Assembly: GCA_021647585.1 (NCBI GenBank)
Contig: JAKIUK010000066.1
Span: 1-21,208, forward strand
Length of the DNA: 21,208 bases
From: Methylococcaceae bacterium
Lineage (GTDB): Bacteria; Pseudomonadota; Gammaproteobacteria; Methylococcales; Methylomonadaceae
Direction of reading: 5' to 3'
The translations under genes were made by a program, and so were the position numbers. This document shows positions 14,236 to 21,208 of the stretch, piece after piece (within the stretch, counting starts at the first letter, position 1; every line of letters starts with the position of its first letter). The notes beneath the pieces are model-generated. The model was not told the origin of the DNA, ran no database searches, and saw only the letters and a program-made list of their open reading frames with translations.

Positions 14236-14925
14236 TTAAAAAATCTGTTTAGACAGAACAAAATAACGAAGTAAAGTTTTCAAAGCTATATTGGCCGTCC
14301 ATTCAGTATCATATAAGCCGTAATCTAACAGCACATTGTCAACTGCATCTTTTTCCTTGGAAAAACCAGAAACACTTAATGGAGCAATACAGCCTGAAGC
14401 AGCACAAGATAAATTTACCCTTGATAATGCAGCATGCTGATATCCAATACGCGTAAAAGGGATTTTATTATCTTCTTGTAAACATTGAGAAACCACAGCA
14501 ACAGTACCAGAAAAACATTGATAAAAACGGGGCGTTAAACCTAACGCCAGGGCAATTTTTTTCTGATCGGCAATTGTTTTAGATTCTACCACTTGCGCTT
14601 CACGTAAAAATAAATCCAGAAATATTCTATAGGCCTCATCCTTAAGCACTTGATCCGCAACTACTAAGCCATTATCAAGCTTTTCAGTGTAAACCTGCTT
14701 TGCAAGCTCTCTATAAGCATTAAGTTTTGCACTCTGCTCCGTTGCAAACGTATTCTGGCCCTGAGTCATCTGAGTCCTTTTTCGCAGTTGACTATACCCA
14801 CTTGCCAATAGAGTTTTAATGTTTTCAGGCGTAGAAGACTCCACTACTTTGGTGCTGACTGAACCACATCCTACCAACAGTATTAAAATCACAGTTAACA
14901 AAGAACTAAAAGTTATTTTTTTCAC
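14236..14925 (-). CDS. FlgP/LPP20-like outer-membrane lipoprotein
   Basis: 229 residues. The N-terminus MKKITFSSLLTVILILLVGC is a lipoprotein signal with lipobox Cys20. Residues about 65-80 (SAKLNAYRELAKQVYTEKL) match the helix of the LPP20/FlgP family. In Vibrio, FlgP is an outer-membrane lipoprotein of the flagellar basal disk, encoded with FlgO and FlgT. The C-terminal half is not one I recognise and has cysteine pairs (CFSGTVAVVSQC; CAASGC). GTG start with GGAG 8 nt upstream. It precedes the flgT-like gene by 22 bp when the inserted elements are discounted, so the two formed an operon. No flagellar structural genes lie nearby, so a flagellar role is inference. Confidence 0.68.
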   Translation of the reverse strand: MKKITFSSLLTVILILLVGCGSVSTKVVESSTPENIKTLLASGYSQLRKRTQMTQGQNTFATEQSAKLNAYRELAKQVYTEKLDNGLVVADQVLKDEAYRIFLDLFLREAQVVESKTIADQKKIALALGLTPRFYQCFSGTVAVVSQCLQEDNKIPFTRIGYQHAALSRVNLSCAASGCIAPLSVSGFSKEKDAVDNVLLDYGLYDTEWTANIALKTLLRYFVLSKQIF

Positions 14926-14979
14926 CAGTTTGCTCCTTTATAGTATCTTTGTTATCGGCCGGATAGCGTGTTTCTTAAA

Positions 14980-15330
14980 TCATTCTTCCACCAACTCTTC
15001 TTCCACTCTGTCCACTGACCACAATTTCTCTAATTGATAAAATTCACGAGCTTGCGCAGTCATAACATGCAAAATCACATCACCCAAATCCAATAATACC
15101 CAGTCAGATCCTTGCCCACCTTCCACTCCCAAAGGCGTAATACCATTTTCTTTTACTTCTTCCAACACATAATCGCACAATGCTTTTGCATGACGTTCTG
15201 AAGTTGATGTCACTAGCACCATGAAATCAGTAATACTGGTTTTTCCTATAACATCCAGAACTGTAATATGTTGCCCTTTATTATCATCCAGAACTTTTTC
15301 AACAATTTTCAATAAATCTTTTGTTTGCAT
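14980..15330 (-). CDS. rsfS: Ribosomal silencing factor RsfS
   Basis: 116 residues, Iojap/YbeB family. RsfS binds uL14 on the 50S subunit and blocks subunit joining when nutrients run low. Typical segments: ITDFMVLVTSTSERHAKALC, GVEGGQGSDWVLLDLGDVIL, and VMTAQAREFYQLEKLW. GAGAG precedes the ATG. It normally follows nadD and precedes rlmH; here nadD is a remnant and the next gene downstream is the FlgP-like lipoprotein. The protein itself looks intact. Confidence 0.97.
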   Translation of the reverse strand: MQTKDLLKIVEKVLDDNKGQHITVLDVIGKTSITDFMVLVTSTSERHAKALCDYVLEEVKENGITPLGVEGGQGSDWVLLDLGDVILHVMTAQAREFYQLEKLWSVDRVEEELVEE

Positions 15331-15436
15331 TTAATCTCTCTATTTACGCGTCATTTTATTAGTCATATACCGTCGGGTACCAACGCTTTACCCAACTACC
15401 TTACTTCATTTGCGTGGTTAACTCCTAGCCACATCG

Positions 15437-15853
15437 CTATCGAATCATTTCGTGCACCTTACTGTATGAATATAGTTTATTTCCTTTTATGTATTCGATA
15501 ACGATACCTTGCAATAAAAAACGGGGATTCATACCCTTTTCTATCATGTTTCTAATAGATGTAGCAGAAATATCTAACTGAGCCACCGACTGAAAATAAG
15601 TAGCAAATACTGATCCGGCATATATTATATGGCTATACCAAAAGTTAAGGAACGTACATAGAATAACTTGAACAATTGACTTTGTATTTTGTTCGTCTTC
15701 TTCGCTGTAGAAATGGTTACGTAGCTTGCTATGCGCCCATTTCCACCCCTTGAATACGAACAAACTACTTCGCCATTTAGCCAACTTTTTCTGTGTGCGT
15801 TCCTTAACCAAAATATCATGCTTACGAGGCGGAATATAATTCAAAAAACACAA
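15437..15853 (-). pseudogene. nadD: nadD remnant split by a MITE
   Basis: The last ~60 residues (AGSVFATYFQSVAQLDISAT, then SIRNMIEKGMNPRFLLQG and VIEYIKGNKLY) match the C-terminus of nicotinate-nucleotide adenylyltransferase, whose ISAT-x-IR motif binds nucleotide. The N-terminal GGTFDPxHxGH motif and most of the protein are missing. A short piece before the element (LNYIPPRKHDI) may echo the PPH segment near the NadD N-terminus, but is weak. Codons in between are element DNA (15644-15808) that happens to stay open; removing it with one CAAAA copy puts the two sides out of frame, so the gene was probably already broken. The position next to rsfS confirms identity. NAD synthesis must use another enzyme copy. 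Confidence 0.85.
15644..15808. mobile_element. Family-A MITE in the nadD remnant, CAAAA target duplication
   Basis: A 165-bp element with terminal inverted repeats GTTAAGGAACG (15644-15654) and CGTTCCTTAAC (15798-15808), flanked by direct CAAAA at 15639-15643 and 15809-15813. The interior has a second dyad, GTAGAAATGG / CCATTTCCAC, around a GCTATGCGC core. It is homologous in inverted orientation to the element at 13874-14202. On the minus strand it is open in the frame running through nadD. No transposase, so it must be mobilised in trans. Confidence 0.9.
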
Positions 15854-15885
15854 ACATATTTCTAAAACATGACACTTATAAAACT

Positions 15886-16257
15886 TTATTCAAATAAATC
15901 CTCACATATATCGCAGACAAAATATGTTTCTCCCTTCCCACAGCTTATATGGCCGGTCGCACCGGCACGAATCACCCAATCACATGATTTAGATTTGAAA
16001 TTCAGTGTTCCTTCGATGTAGCATGGTGCAAAATTATAATGATCATGAATTACTTTATAATCCACCTGCCTTGCTCGTAAAAAGAATTCTCTTGCCTCAT
16101 CATGAGTTAAATCAACATCAGATGGACGGCATTTAGCTATGTCATCAGAATTAAAGTCAGTCACATATACATCAGTGATTTCGGTATTTTTAAAAGTTAT
16201 TTCTGCACAAGATGTAACATAAAATACGGCCGAAAAAATGATGCTTTTGCACTTCAT
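15886..16257 (-). CDS. Small cysteine-rich lipoprotein, candidate immunity protein
   Basis: About 123 residues. I chose the ATG at 16257 because it forms an ATGA overlap with the amidase stop, the usual sign of translational coupling; a start two codons earlier (16263) is possible. MKCKSIIFSAVFYVTSC is a lipoprotein signal with the lipobox VTSC, so the mature protein is anchored to a membrane on the periplasmic side. The mature part has five to six cysteines, including CYIEGTLNFKSKSC and CDICEDLF, and a WVIRAGATGHI core that may be disulfide-stabilised. I cannot name the family. Coupling to a peptidoglycan amidase and export to the compartment where the amidase acts fit an immunity protein; this is inference. 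Confidence 0.7.
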   Translation of the reverse strand: MKCKSIIFSAVFYVTSCAEITFKNTEITDVYVTDFNSDDIAKCRPSDVDLTHDEAREFFLRARQVDYKVIHDHYNFAPCYIEGTLNFKSKSCDWVIRAGATGHISCGKGETYFVCDICEDLFE

Positions 16258-16856
16258 TTCCATATAGCTGTGCTCGCTTCACCTGGGTTTTTATAAGATA
16301 CCTGAGGATGTTTATACACATCACTGGAAGTTAGACTAAAGTGAATATAAAGTTCACTCACCAACCATTGAAGTGAGAGGTTTTGTTGGGCCTTAATCGT
16401 TTCGTATGTTTTATCATCTATATGTTTCCCTACAAGCTCTATACCAATAGAATCACTATTTACAGGATATCGATCAGGGTATGTCTTCGCACGCTCATTG
16501 GCATTTATTGCTTTTATTTGACTACCCCATGACATAGCAAGAATTTTTGCCATTCTTGCACTATTACAGTTTTTGTTATTTATGGCAAGACACTTAGATT
16601 TAATTAATCGACCAACATGATAGCAGCGCTTATGCAAACTAGCTGTTTGGTATATTGATCCATTTTTTCCAATTAAAAAATGAGCACCATTGCCACCTGC
16701 TTTATAGCCATTAAAGGTATGTTGAGCAGTAGGCGCATCAGTTTGATGAACAACAATTGCATGAATACCTATAAGCATTCCATGTTCTATGCCTGGCGAT
16801 CTTCTATGCACCACCTTGTTATCAATAAGCATTCCATCTTTATTAATAGTAGACAT
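16254..16856 (-). CDS. N-acetylmuramoyl-L-alanine amidase (amidase_2/PGRP fold), candidate effector
   Basis: 200 residues with a single amidase_2 domain, which cleaves the bond between MurNAc and the stem peptide of peptidoglycan. Visible: zinc ligand His37 (AIVVHQTDAPT), NGAHFLIGKNGSIYQTA (56-72), CYHVG (78-82), SIGIELVG (136-143), second zinc ligand His183 and catalytic Lys189 in YKHPQVSYKNPGEAS. The usual third ligand position (K-x-D/C-P) reads KNPGE, so the third ligand is shifted or different. No signal peptide, so a periplasmic target must be reached by a secretion device, phage lysis or extracellular release. GGAG lies 7 nt before ATG. It shares an ATGA junction with the next gene. A phage-type lysis enzyme is the alternative. 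Confidence 0.85.
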   Translation of the reverse strand: MSTINKDGMLIDNKVVHRRSPGIEHGMLIGIHAIVVHQTDAPTAQHTFNGYKAGGNGAHFLIGKNGSIYQTASLHKRCYHVGRLIKSKCLAINNKNCNSARMAKILAMSWGSQIKAINANERAKTYPDRYPVNSDSIGIELVGKHIDDKTYETIKAQQNLSLQWLVSELYIHFSLTSSDVYKHPQVSYKNPGEASTAIWK

Positions 16857-17016
16857 ATTTTCTCCTTTAGGTTTTGATCGCTAACAAATACACAGTATCA
16901 CAAAATACAATCCGTCAGGCCTAACAATCTACAGTCATCTTAAATTAGACTATATCTACTTTTCCTTATTGTAGTTTTTGGATAAAAAATTAAATATAAG
17001 ACCTGAACATGCTAAT

Positions 17017-17040
17017 GTTGTTTTAATTTGTTAAAACAAC
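17017..17040. terminator. Hairpin spanning the stop of the 17031-17522 gene
   Basis: GTTGTTTTAA (17017-17026) and TTAAAACAAC (17031-17040) form a perfect 10-bp stem with a 4-nt loop, with the TAA stop inside the stem. No U-tract follows on the minus strand, so terminator strength is doubtful. Confidence 0.45.
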
Positions 17041-17522
17041 TTCAAAATCCCAGATTCACTATCTGGCCCGCATAACAACCAAATTTGTTCAAAAGGATGC
17101 TCATCAGGTACAAATATTTCATGATAATACGCTTGGAATTCTTCTTTTGCCCAAATTGGCATCGCATTTCTGATTAGCAACCAAACCGGTGAACCCTCAT
17201 ATTTTTTAATTGATTTCTTTTCTAACAGTCGGTTAAGTGGTTTTATTAGGCGGTGATTCAGTGGAATCAACCTTGATTTCAAATTCTCTGCATCAGTGGA
17301 TGTCGAAAATCCAATTCGGTCAAGAAGTTGCTTTGCGTCTGATGTCGTACCATAGATATGGCTAACCTCTATAAAAATTTTATTTCCATCTAAATTACAT
17401 ATACTATCTGCAAAAGGCGGTTCTGTTAATTCAACAAACTGAAGTATTGTATTTGTTTCTTTAACATAGGCATCTGCAAAATTCTCAATAGCACTTTGTT
17501 CTAATACATTCTTCTCTTTCAT
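17031..17522 (-). CDS. Hypothetical protein, possibly PD-(D/E)XK-like
   Basis: 163 residues that I do not recognise as a named family. Residues 34-60 (EPPFADSICNLDGNKIFIEV, then SHIYG) resemble the core of PD-(D/E)XK nuclease folds: an acidic residue after a PP turn, a beta hairpin, then I-E-V. The usual Lys of E-x-K is Ser here, so activity is uncertain. The C-terminal part holds a basic stretch (RLIKPLNRLLEKKSIKKYEG) and a hydrophobic strand (SPVWLLIRN) as in such folds. No signal peptide or membrane segment. It sits on the same strand between the tube-protein gene and the amidase. It could be a cytoplasmic toxin, a defence nuclease or unrelated cargo. Confidence 0.55.
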   Translation of the reverse strand: MKEKNVLEQSAIENFADAYVKETNTILQFVELTEPPFADSICNLDGNKIFIEVSHIYGTTSDAKQLLDRIGFSTSTDAENLKSRLIPLNHRLIKPLNRLLEKKSIKKYEGSPVWLLIRNAMPIWAKEEFQAYYHEIFVPDEHPFEQIWLLCGPDSESGILKLF

Positions 17523-17656
17523 AACTTAGGCACTTAGGAATCGAGGGGGCAGCTAGTAATAAGGAATCAGCCAACTTGAAATTATAAAGAGCAAGATTGA
17601 TACCCCTTATTTATTCATATTGTTTAGATCCACTAAATATAGTACTTGTTTAATAT

Positions 17657-18157
17657 TCATGTCTCATTAGGCTCTTCAACACTCATATCCCGCTCCCATC
17701 CTTCATTCTGGAGCACTATAGACTCTATAGCTATTGCATTTCCATTCGCATCAAGATCAGGTAGCACCTGATACTCTGATACCCAGCAACGATAGACCTT
17801 GAATGACTTAACTACATTACCCTGTCCGTTTAGTAAATTTATGATGATGTCTTTACGGAAATCCTTCAGGGACATCGCAGCATCCCCGGTAAGGTTAAAA
17901 CTAAGGTCAGCCCATTTCTCAAATTCAGTATCGTGCGTAACTCCCCGTTCAAGGGTAATCGGCTCGAATGCCCAATCACCGGGTGATAAACGAGATTTAC
18001 TTGGGTCACTTCCCTCACGATGTCTCACCAGTGTGGTTGATCGCTTAAGGGCACTAACCTTGCTAACGCCTGCAACCTCTCTTCCATCCAAAACAATGCG
18101 GAATTTAAAGTTTTTATAGGGATCAAACCGATGTGTATTAACACTAAATTGTGGCAT
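17657..18157 (-). CDS. T4 gp19-like contractile-tail tube protein
   Basis: 166 residues matching the gp19 tail-tube family of phages and extracellular contractile injection systems: DPYKNFKFRIVLDGREVAGV (12-31), then SALKRSTTLVRHREG, LERGVTHDTEFEKWAD and a C-terminal RCWVSEYQVLPDLDANGNAI with IESIVLQNEGWERD. Such subunits stack as hexamers to form the inner tube that carries cargo. GAGG lies 8 nt before ATG. It lies 78 bp after proA and no sheath, baseplate, spike or ATPase gene is in this window, so it is either an orphan tube, part of a system encoded elsewhere, or a carrier for the neighbouring amidase in the manner of Hcp. The family is clear; the role is inference. Confidence 0.9.
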   Translation of the reverse strand: MPQFSVNTHRFDPYKNFKFRIVLDGREVAGVSKVSALKRSTTLVRHREGSDPSKSRLSPGDWAFEPITLERGVTHDTEFEKWADLSFNLTGDAAMSLKDFRKDIIINLLNGQGNVVKSFKVYRCWVSEYQVLPDLDANGNAIAIESIVLQNEGWERDMSVEEPNET

Positions 18158-18209
18158 TTTATTTTCCTCTTTTTATTATTAATAACTACCTTTTAGTAAA
18201 ACATCATGC

Positions 18210-18229
18210 GTTGTGATTTTTATCACAAC
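18210..18229 (-). terminator. Hairpin after proA
   Basis: GTTGTGAT (18210-18217) and ATCACAAC (18222-18229) form a perfect 8-bp stem with a 4-nt T/A loop, 6 nt after the proA stop. On the minus strand no U-run follows immediately, so it may be a weak terminator or a scar at the insertion junction. Confidence 0.4.
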
Positions 18230-18235
18230 CTATTC

Positions 18236-19492
18236 TTACTCTCTGATTTGCCCATCACCCAGCACTACATATTTTATTGAGGTTAACCCATTTAACCCTA
18301 CGGGCCCCCTTGCATGTAGCTTATCAGTGCTAATACCTATTTCAGCACCTAACCCATACTCAAATCCATCAGCAAAACGTGTTGATGCATTGACCATAAC
18401 AGAGCTTGAGTCTATTTCTCGTAAAAACCGTCGTGCCAAGGTGTAATCTTCTGTCACTATTGATTCTGTGTGACCGGAACTGTATTGATTGATATGTTCA
18501 ATGGCCTGGTCTATATCTGCAACAATCTTTATTGATAAAACCGGGGCTAAATATTCTGTATTCCAGTCTTCATCTGTTGCTCTGATACATTCAGGAATTA
18601 AAGAACAGGTTTTAAGACAGCCTCGTAGTTCAACACCTTCTTGCAGATATTTTTCGGCCAGTAACGGTAATACTTTTGCTGATATGTCTTCTGCAACCAA
18701 TAAGGTTTCCATGGCATTACAAACTCCGTAACGATGCGTTTTAGCATTAAAAGCAATAGCTACCGCTTTTTCTATATCTGCTTTATCATCAATATAAACA
18801 TGGCAAATACCATCCAAATGTTTGATAACTGCAATGGAGGCTTCTTTACTAATTCTCTCAATCAAACTCTTGCCACCACGCGGTATAATCACATCGACAT
18901 ATTTGTCCATAGTGATCAGTTCACCTACCGCAGCACGATCGGTTGTTTCTACAACCTGAACTGCTTCCGCAGGCAGATCTGCCGCTTTCAAACCTTCAAC
19001 GATACATTGTGCAATTGCCTGGTTGGAATGAATGGCTTCGGAGCCACCTCGCAAAATACAGGCATTACCTGATTTTAAGCATAAAGCAGCTGCATCAACG
19101 GTTACATTGGGCCGGGATTCAAAAACAATCCCAATCACGCCCAATGGCACACGCATCTGGCCTACTTGTATTCCGCTAGGTCTATAGCTAAGATCCATTA
19201 TTTCCCCGACTGGGTCAGCAAGCGCTGCAACCTGTTTTAACCCTTCAATCATGGAATCGATTCTGTCAGGTGTCAATTCCAATCGATCCAATAAGGCCGA
19301 GTCCAATCCATTTGCTTTTCCTGCTTCTAAATCTTTTTGATTTTCTATAGCAAGCGCATCTTTACTGTTTGCAATTGCATCTGCAATTTTCAGTAAAGCC
19401 AGGTTTTTTTTACCTGACTCAGCCCTACTCATTTCCCGGCCAGCTTTTTTTGCTTGCTGACCAAGTTTTGTCATATATTCTGTTATTTCCAC
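18236..19492 (-). CDS. proA: Glutamate-5-semialdehyde dehydrogenase
   Basis: 418 residues, full length. ProA reduces gamma-glutamyl phosphate with NADPH to glutamate semialdehyde, the second step of proline synthesis. Visible: GVIGIVFESRPNVTVDAAAL (118-137), CLKSGNACILRGGSEAIHSN (138-157), catalytic Cys258 in THRYGVCNAMETLL, NTEYLAPVLSIKIV, and the C-terminal MVNASTRFADG and GISTDKLHARGPVGL. The start is GTG at 19492; an ATG six codons in (19474) is equally plausible because the family often begins at the MTKLGQQAKKAG segment. It is the usual upstream neighbour of nadD; here foreign-looking genes follow it. Confidence 0.97.
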   Translation of the reverse strand: MEITEYMTKLGQQAKKAGREMSRAESGKKNLALLKIADAIANSKDALAIENQKDLEAGKANGLDSALLDRLELTPDRIDSMIEGLKQVAALADPVGEIMDLSYRPSGIQVGQMRVPLGVIGIVFESRPNVTVDAAALCLKSGNACILRGGSEAIHSNQAIAQCIVEGLKAADLPAEAVQVVETTDRAAVGELITMDKYVDVIIPRGGKSLIERISKEASIAVIKHLDGICHVYIDDKADIEKAVAIAFNAKTHRYGVCNAMETLLVAEDISAKVLPLLAEKYLQEGVELRGCLKTCSLIPECIRATDEDWNTEYLAPVLSIKIVADIDQAIEHINQYSSGHTESIVTEDYTLARRFLREIDSSSVMVNASTRFADGFEYGLGAEIGISTDKLHARGPVGLNGLTSIKYVVLGDGQIRE

Positions 19493-19776
19493 TTTAATCT
19501 ACTCTCGAACCGTGTTAACTGCATATTGTAACCTGAATTATGCAGTCGAATAATTAACATGTTTAGAACAAACCAGTTGAAATACAAATAAACTAGTGAT
19601 CCAACAACTTTGGTTTGATGAATAATGCAGCGGACTTCAGTCCGGCAATTTCCGACAAGACTAATTACTATTGTTGTTCATAGCGAACTGAAGTGAACTC
19701 TACAAAAAACCTATCCATTAATTCAAAATTACCAAAGTGCTAATAGTCAATTAACATTTTTTTGGCAGGTAGATCA
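19493..19776. other. fadE-proA intergenic region with palindromes
   Basis: No gene. An 8-bp inverted repeat ACTGCATA/TATGCAGT (19518-19525 and 19539-19546) lies 26 nt upstream of proA and overlaps a TACAAT-like -10 on the minus strand, so it could be an operator. A REP-like pair follows: CGGACTTCAGTCCG (19631-19644, a 6-bp stem with a TC loop) and, 38 bp on, GCGAACTGAAGTGAAC (19683-19698), a degenerate reverse copy. Confidence 0.5.
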
Positions 19777-21208
19777 TCAAACCATTTCACTGGCTGAAAA
19801 ATCATCCACCTTAATAGCTAAATCCCTGCTCCTATCTGCCTTTTCTAATAAAGCGGCCTCCTCCACACTGATAATTTGCTTATCTAGTGCTTCATTTATT
19901 ACAGCCTCACCATGGCCCTTCTGCAACTGCTTACTTCTTTGTGCATTATGTATTTTCTTTTCAATGGGTAATGCAGCCATTACCGCTTTAAAGGCACATT
20001 CTATTCGTCCTGTTGCATCATTTTCTATTTCATTGATATAGATTCCCTGAGTCAAACGATCACGAGCCTCCGAGTCATTCAGTAATAATGTAGCTGTTTG
20101 ATGGATTAAACTATCTTTGGGTGCTGAAAACACCTTGCCTGCAGGAAAAATGGTCGCAGCAAGACCCCAAACTATGGGCTTGTATGGCAATAAACTAAAT
20201 ATTACAAATAACGATTGCTGCGCTTTGTAAAGCGTATGCTGACAGGCCCAGTGTAACAAAGGTAAATCATCTTCTGGGCAGCCCTGATCCTGATAATATT
20301 TTAAAACGGTTGAACATAAATACAAGTTACTCAACACATCAGCAAATTGACCGGAAATACGTTCCTTTCGTTTTAAAGATCCTCCTAAAACCATAATGGC
20401 GTAATCAGCAATATATGCAAAACCAACACTTAACCTGGCTATAGAACGATAATATCTTTTAGTATGTCTATTCCCTGGTACTTTAAGAAAACGTGCATTA
20501 GTTAATCCCAACCAAAAGCTGCTGACCTGGTTATGTATCATAAACCCCATATGTTTGAATAACAGTTGATCAAATTGTTGTAATGCTATAGCTTTGTCCT
20601 GTTGATGTAAAGCTTGTACTTCATCATAAACTAAAGGATGGCAACGCATTGCACCTTGCCCAAATATCATCATGGTCCGAGTCAGGATATTAGCACCTTC
20701 TACAGTGATGCACACAGGTATAACCTGATACAGACGCCCCAAATAATTATTGGGACCCAGACAAATACCTGAACCACCTTGTATATCCATACCATCGTTA
20801 ACAATACGACGCATACGTTCCGTTAATTCGTATTTGATAATTGCGGAAATAACTGAGGGTTTCTGCCCTTGATCCAGAGCTGCAGCTGTTACTGTCCTTG
20901 CCGCATTGATAATATAGGTTTCACCTGCCATTCTCGCCAAAGGTTCTTCTATACCTTCAAATTCACCTAAAGAGATATTAAACTGTTTCCTGATACGTGC
21001 ATAAGCCCCTGTATTACGGCAGACAAATTTCGCTGTTCCGGCACTCAATGCGGGTAAAGAGACTGCACGTCCTGTTGCCAAAGATTGCATCAGCATTTTC
21101 CAGCCATTTCCTACCTGTTCAACACCTCCCAATATCCAATCCAATGGAATAAATACATCTTTTCCCCAGTTAGGCCCATTTTGAAACGCCGAGTTGAGCG
21201 GAAAATGA
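19777..21208 (-). CDS. fadE: Acyl-CoA dehydrogenase FadE, C-terminal part
   Basis: The frame runs off the right edge; 476 residues are seen of about 815 in E. coli FadE. It oxidises acyl-CoA to trans-2-enoyl-CoA with FAD in beta-oxidation. The edge residues (HFPLNSAFQNGPNWGKDVFI, then PLDWILGG) belong to the middle beta domain, so the TTG at 21144 is internal and not a start. Next come GWKMLMQSLATGRAVSLPAL, the helical domain with MDIQGGSGICLGPNNYLGRL and TVEGANILTRTMMIFGQGA (substrate/FAD-binding segments), and the long FadE-specific C-terminal extension ending SASEMV-like (DFSASEMV). Regulation cannot be judged because the promoter is outside the window. Confidence 0.94.
   Translation of the reverse strand, partial: HFPLNSAFQNGPNWGKDVFIPLDWILGGVEQVGNGWKMLMQSLATGRAVSLPALSAGTAKFVCRNTGAYARIRKQFNISLGEFEGIEEPLARMAGETYIINAARTVTAAALDQGQKPSVISAIIKYELTERMRRIVNDGMDIQGGSGICLGPNNYLGRLYQVIPVCITVEGANILTRTMMIFGQGAMRCHPLVYDEVQALHQQDKAIALQQFDQLLFKHMGFMIHNQVSSFWLGLTNARFLKVPGNRHTKRYYRSIARLSVGFAYIADYAIMVLGGSLKRKERISGQFADVLSNLYLCSTVLKYYQDQGCPEDDLPLLHWACQHTLYKAQQSLFVIFSLLPYKPIVWGLAATIFPAGKVFSAPKDSLIHQTATLLLNDSEARDRLTQGIYINEIENDATGRIECAFKAVMAALPIEKKIHNAQRSKQLQKGHGEAVINEALDKQIISVEEAALLEKADRSRDLAIKVDDFSASEMV

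Noticed and set aside
15886..18157. Calling the cargo a prophage
   Set aside because: Only one tail-type gene is present; there is no integrase, terminase, capsid, sheath or lysis cassette.
1..21208. CRISPR arrays, rRNA genes, riboswitches
   Set aside because: No regularly spaced direct repeats with unique spacers, no rRNA sequence and no recognisable riboswitch core were seen on either strand.

Overview
The window looks like chromosome from a low-GC gammaproteobacterium, probably a methanotroph-like member of Methylococcales. This rests on gene order (thrS-infC-rpmI-rplT-pheS-pheT-ihfA-merR-tRNA-Pro, uvrB beside an aminotransferase, proA/nadD/rsfS), a FadE-type acyl-CoA dehydrogenase, and a degenerate PEP-CTERM gene ending in a VPLP...WLFGS...LLGLAG signal. 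The taxon is inference; the gene families are clear.

Layout. Bases 1-8400 hold the translation operon, on the minus strand. Transcription starts at a good promoter before tRNA-Val(GAC), passes a terminator-like hairpin, then reads thrS, infC (start codon ATC), rpmI and rplT, two strong hairpins, pheS, a 245-bp inverted-repeat element, pheT, ihfA and a MerR-type regulator, with tRNA-Pro(GGG) beyond. Bases 8700-12700 hold uvrB (minus) and a class I aminotransferase (plus), diverging from about 750 bp that contains a broken PEP-CTERM gene split by an 85-bp inverted-repeat unit. Bases 12700-15000 hold two lipoprotein genes resembling the Vibrio FlgT and FlgP flagellar accessory proteins. Bases 15000-19500 are the old proA-nadD-rsfS locus. 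nadD survives only as a C-terminal stub carrying a 165-bp element. Between it and proA lies a cargo of four genes: a T4 gp19-like contractile-tail tube protein, an unknown (possibly nuclease-like) protein, a peptidoglycan amidase, and a translationally coupled small lipoprotein that looks like an immunity protein. Bases 19777-21208 hold the 3' two-thirds of fadE, running off the right edge.

The main theme is miniature inverted-repeat elements that have rewired genes. Two copies of one family (TIR about GTTAAGGAACG, 5-bp target duplication, about 165 bp) sit in flgT and in the nadD stub. The flgT copy is itself interrupted by an IS5-like miniature element flanked by CTAG. Removing both from flgT restores a perfect lipoprotein signal peptide in frame. 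A different element separates pheS from pheT, and removing it restores a normal spacing and ribosome-binding site. The most system-like content is the tube protein/amidase/immunity-like cargo.
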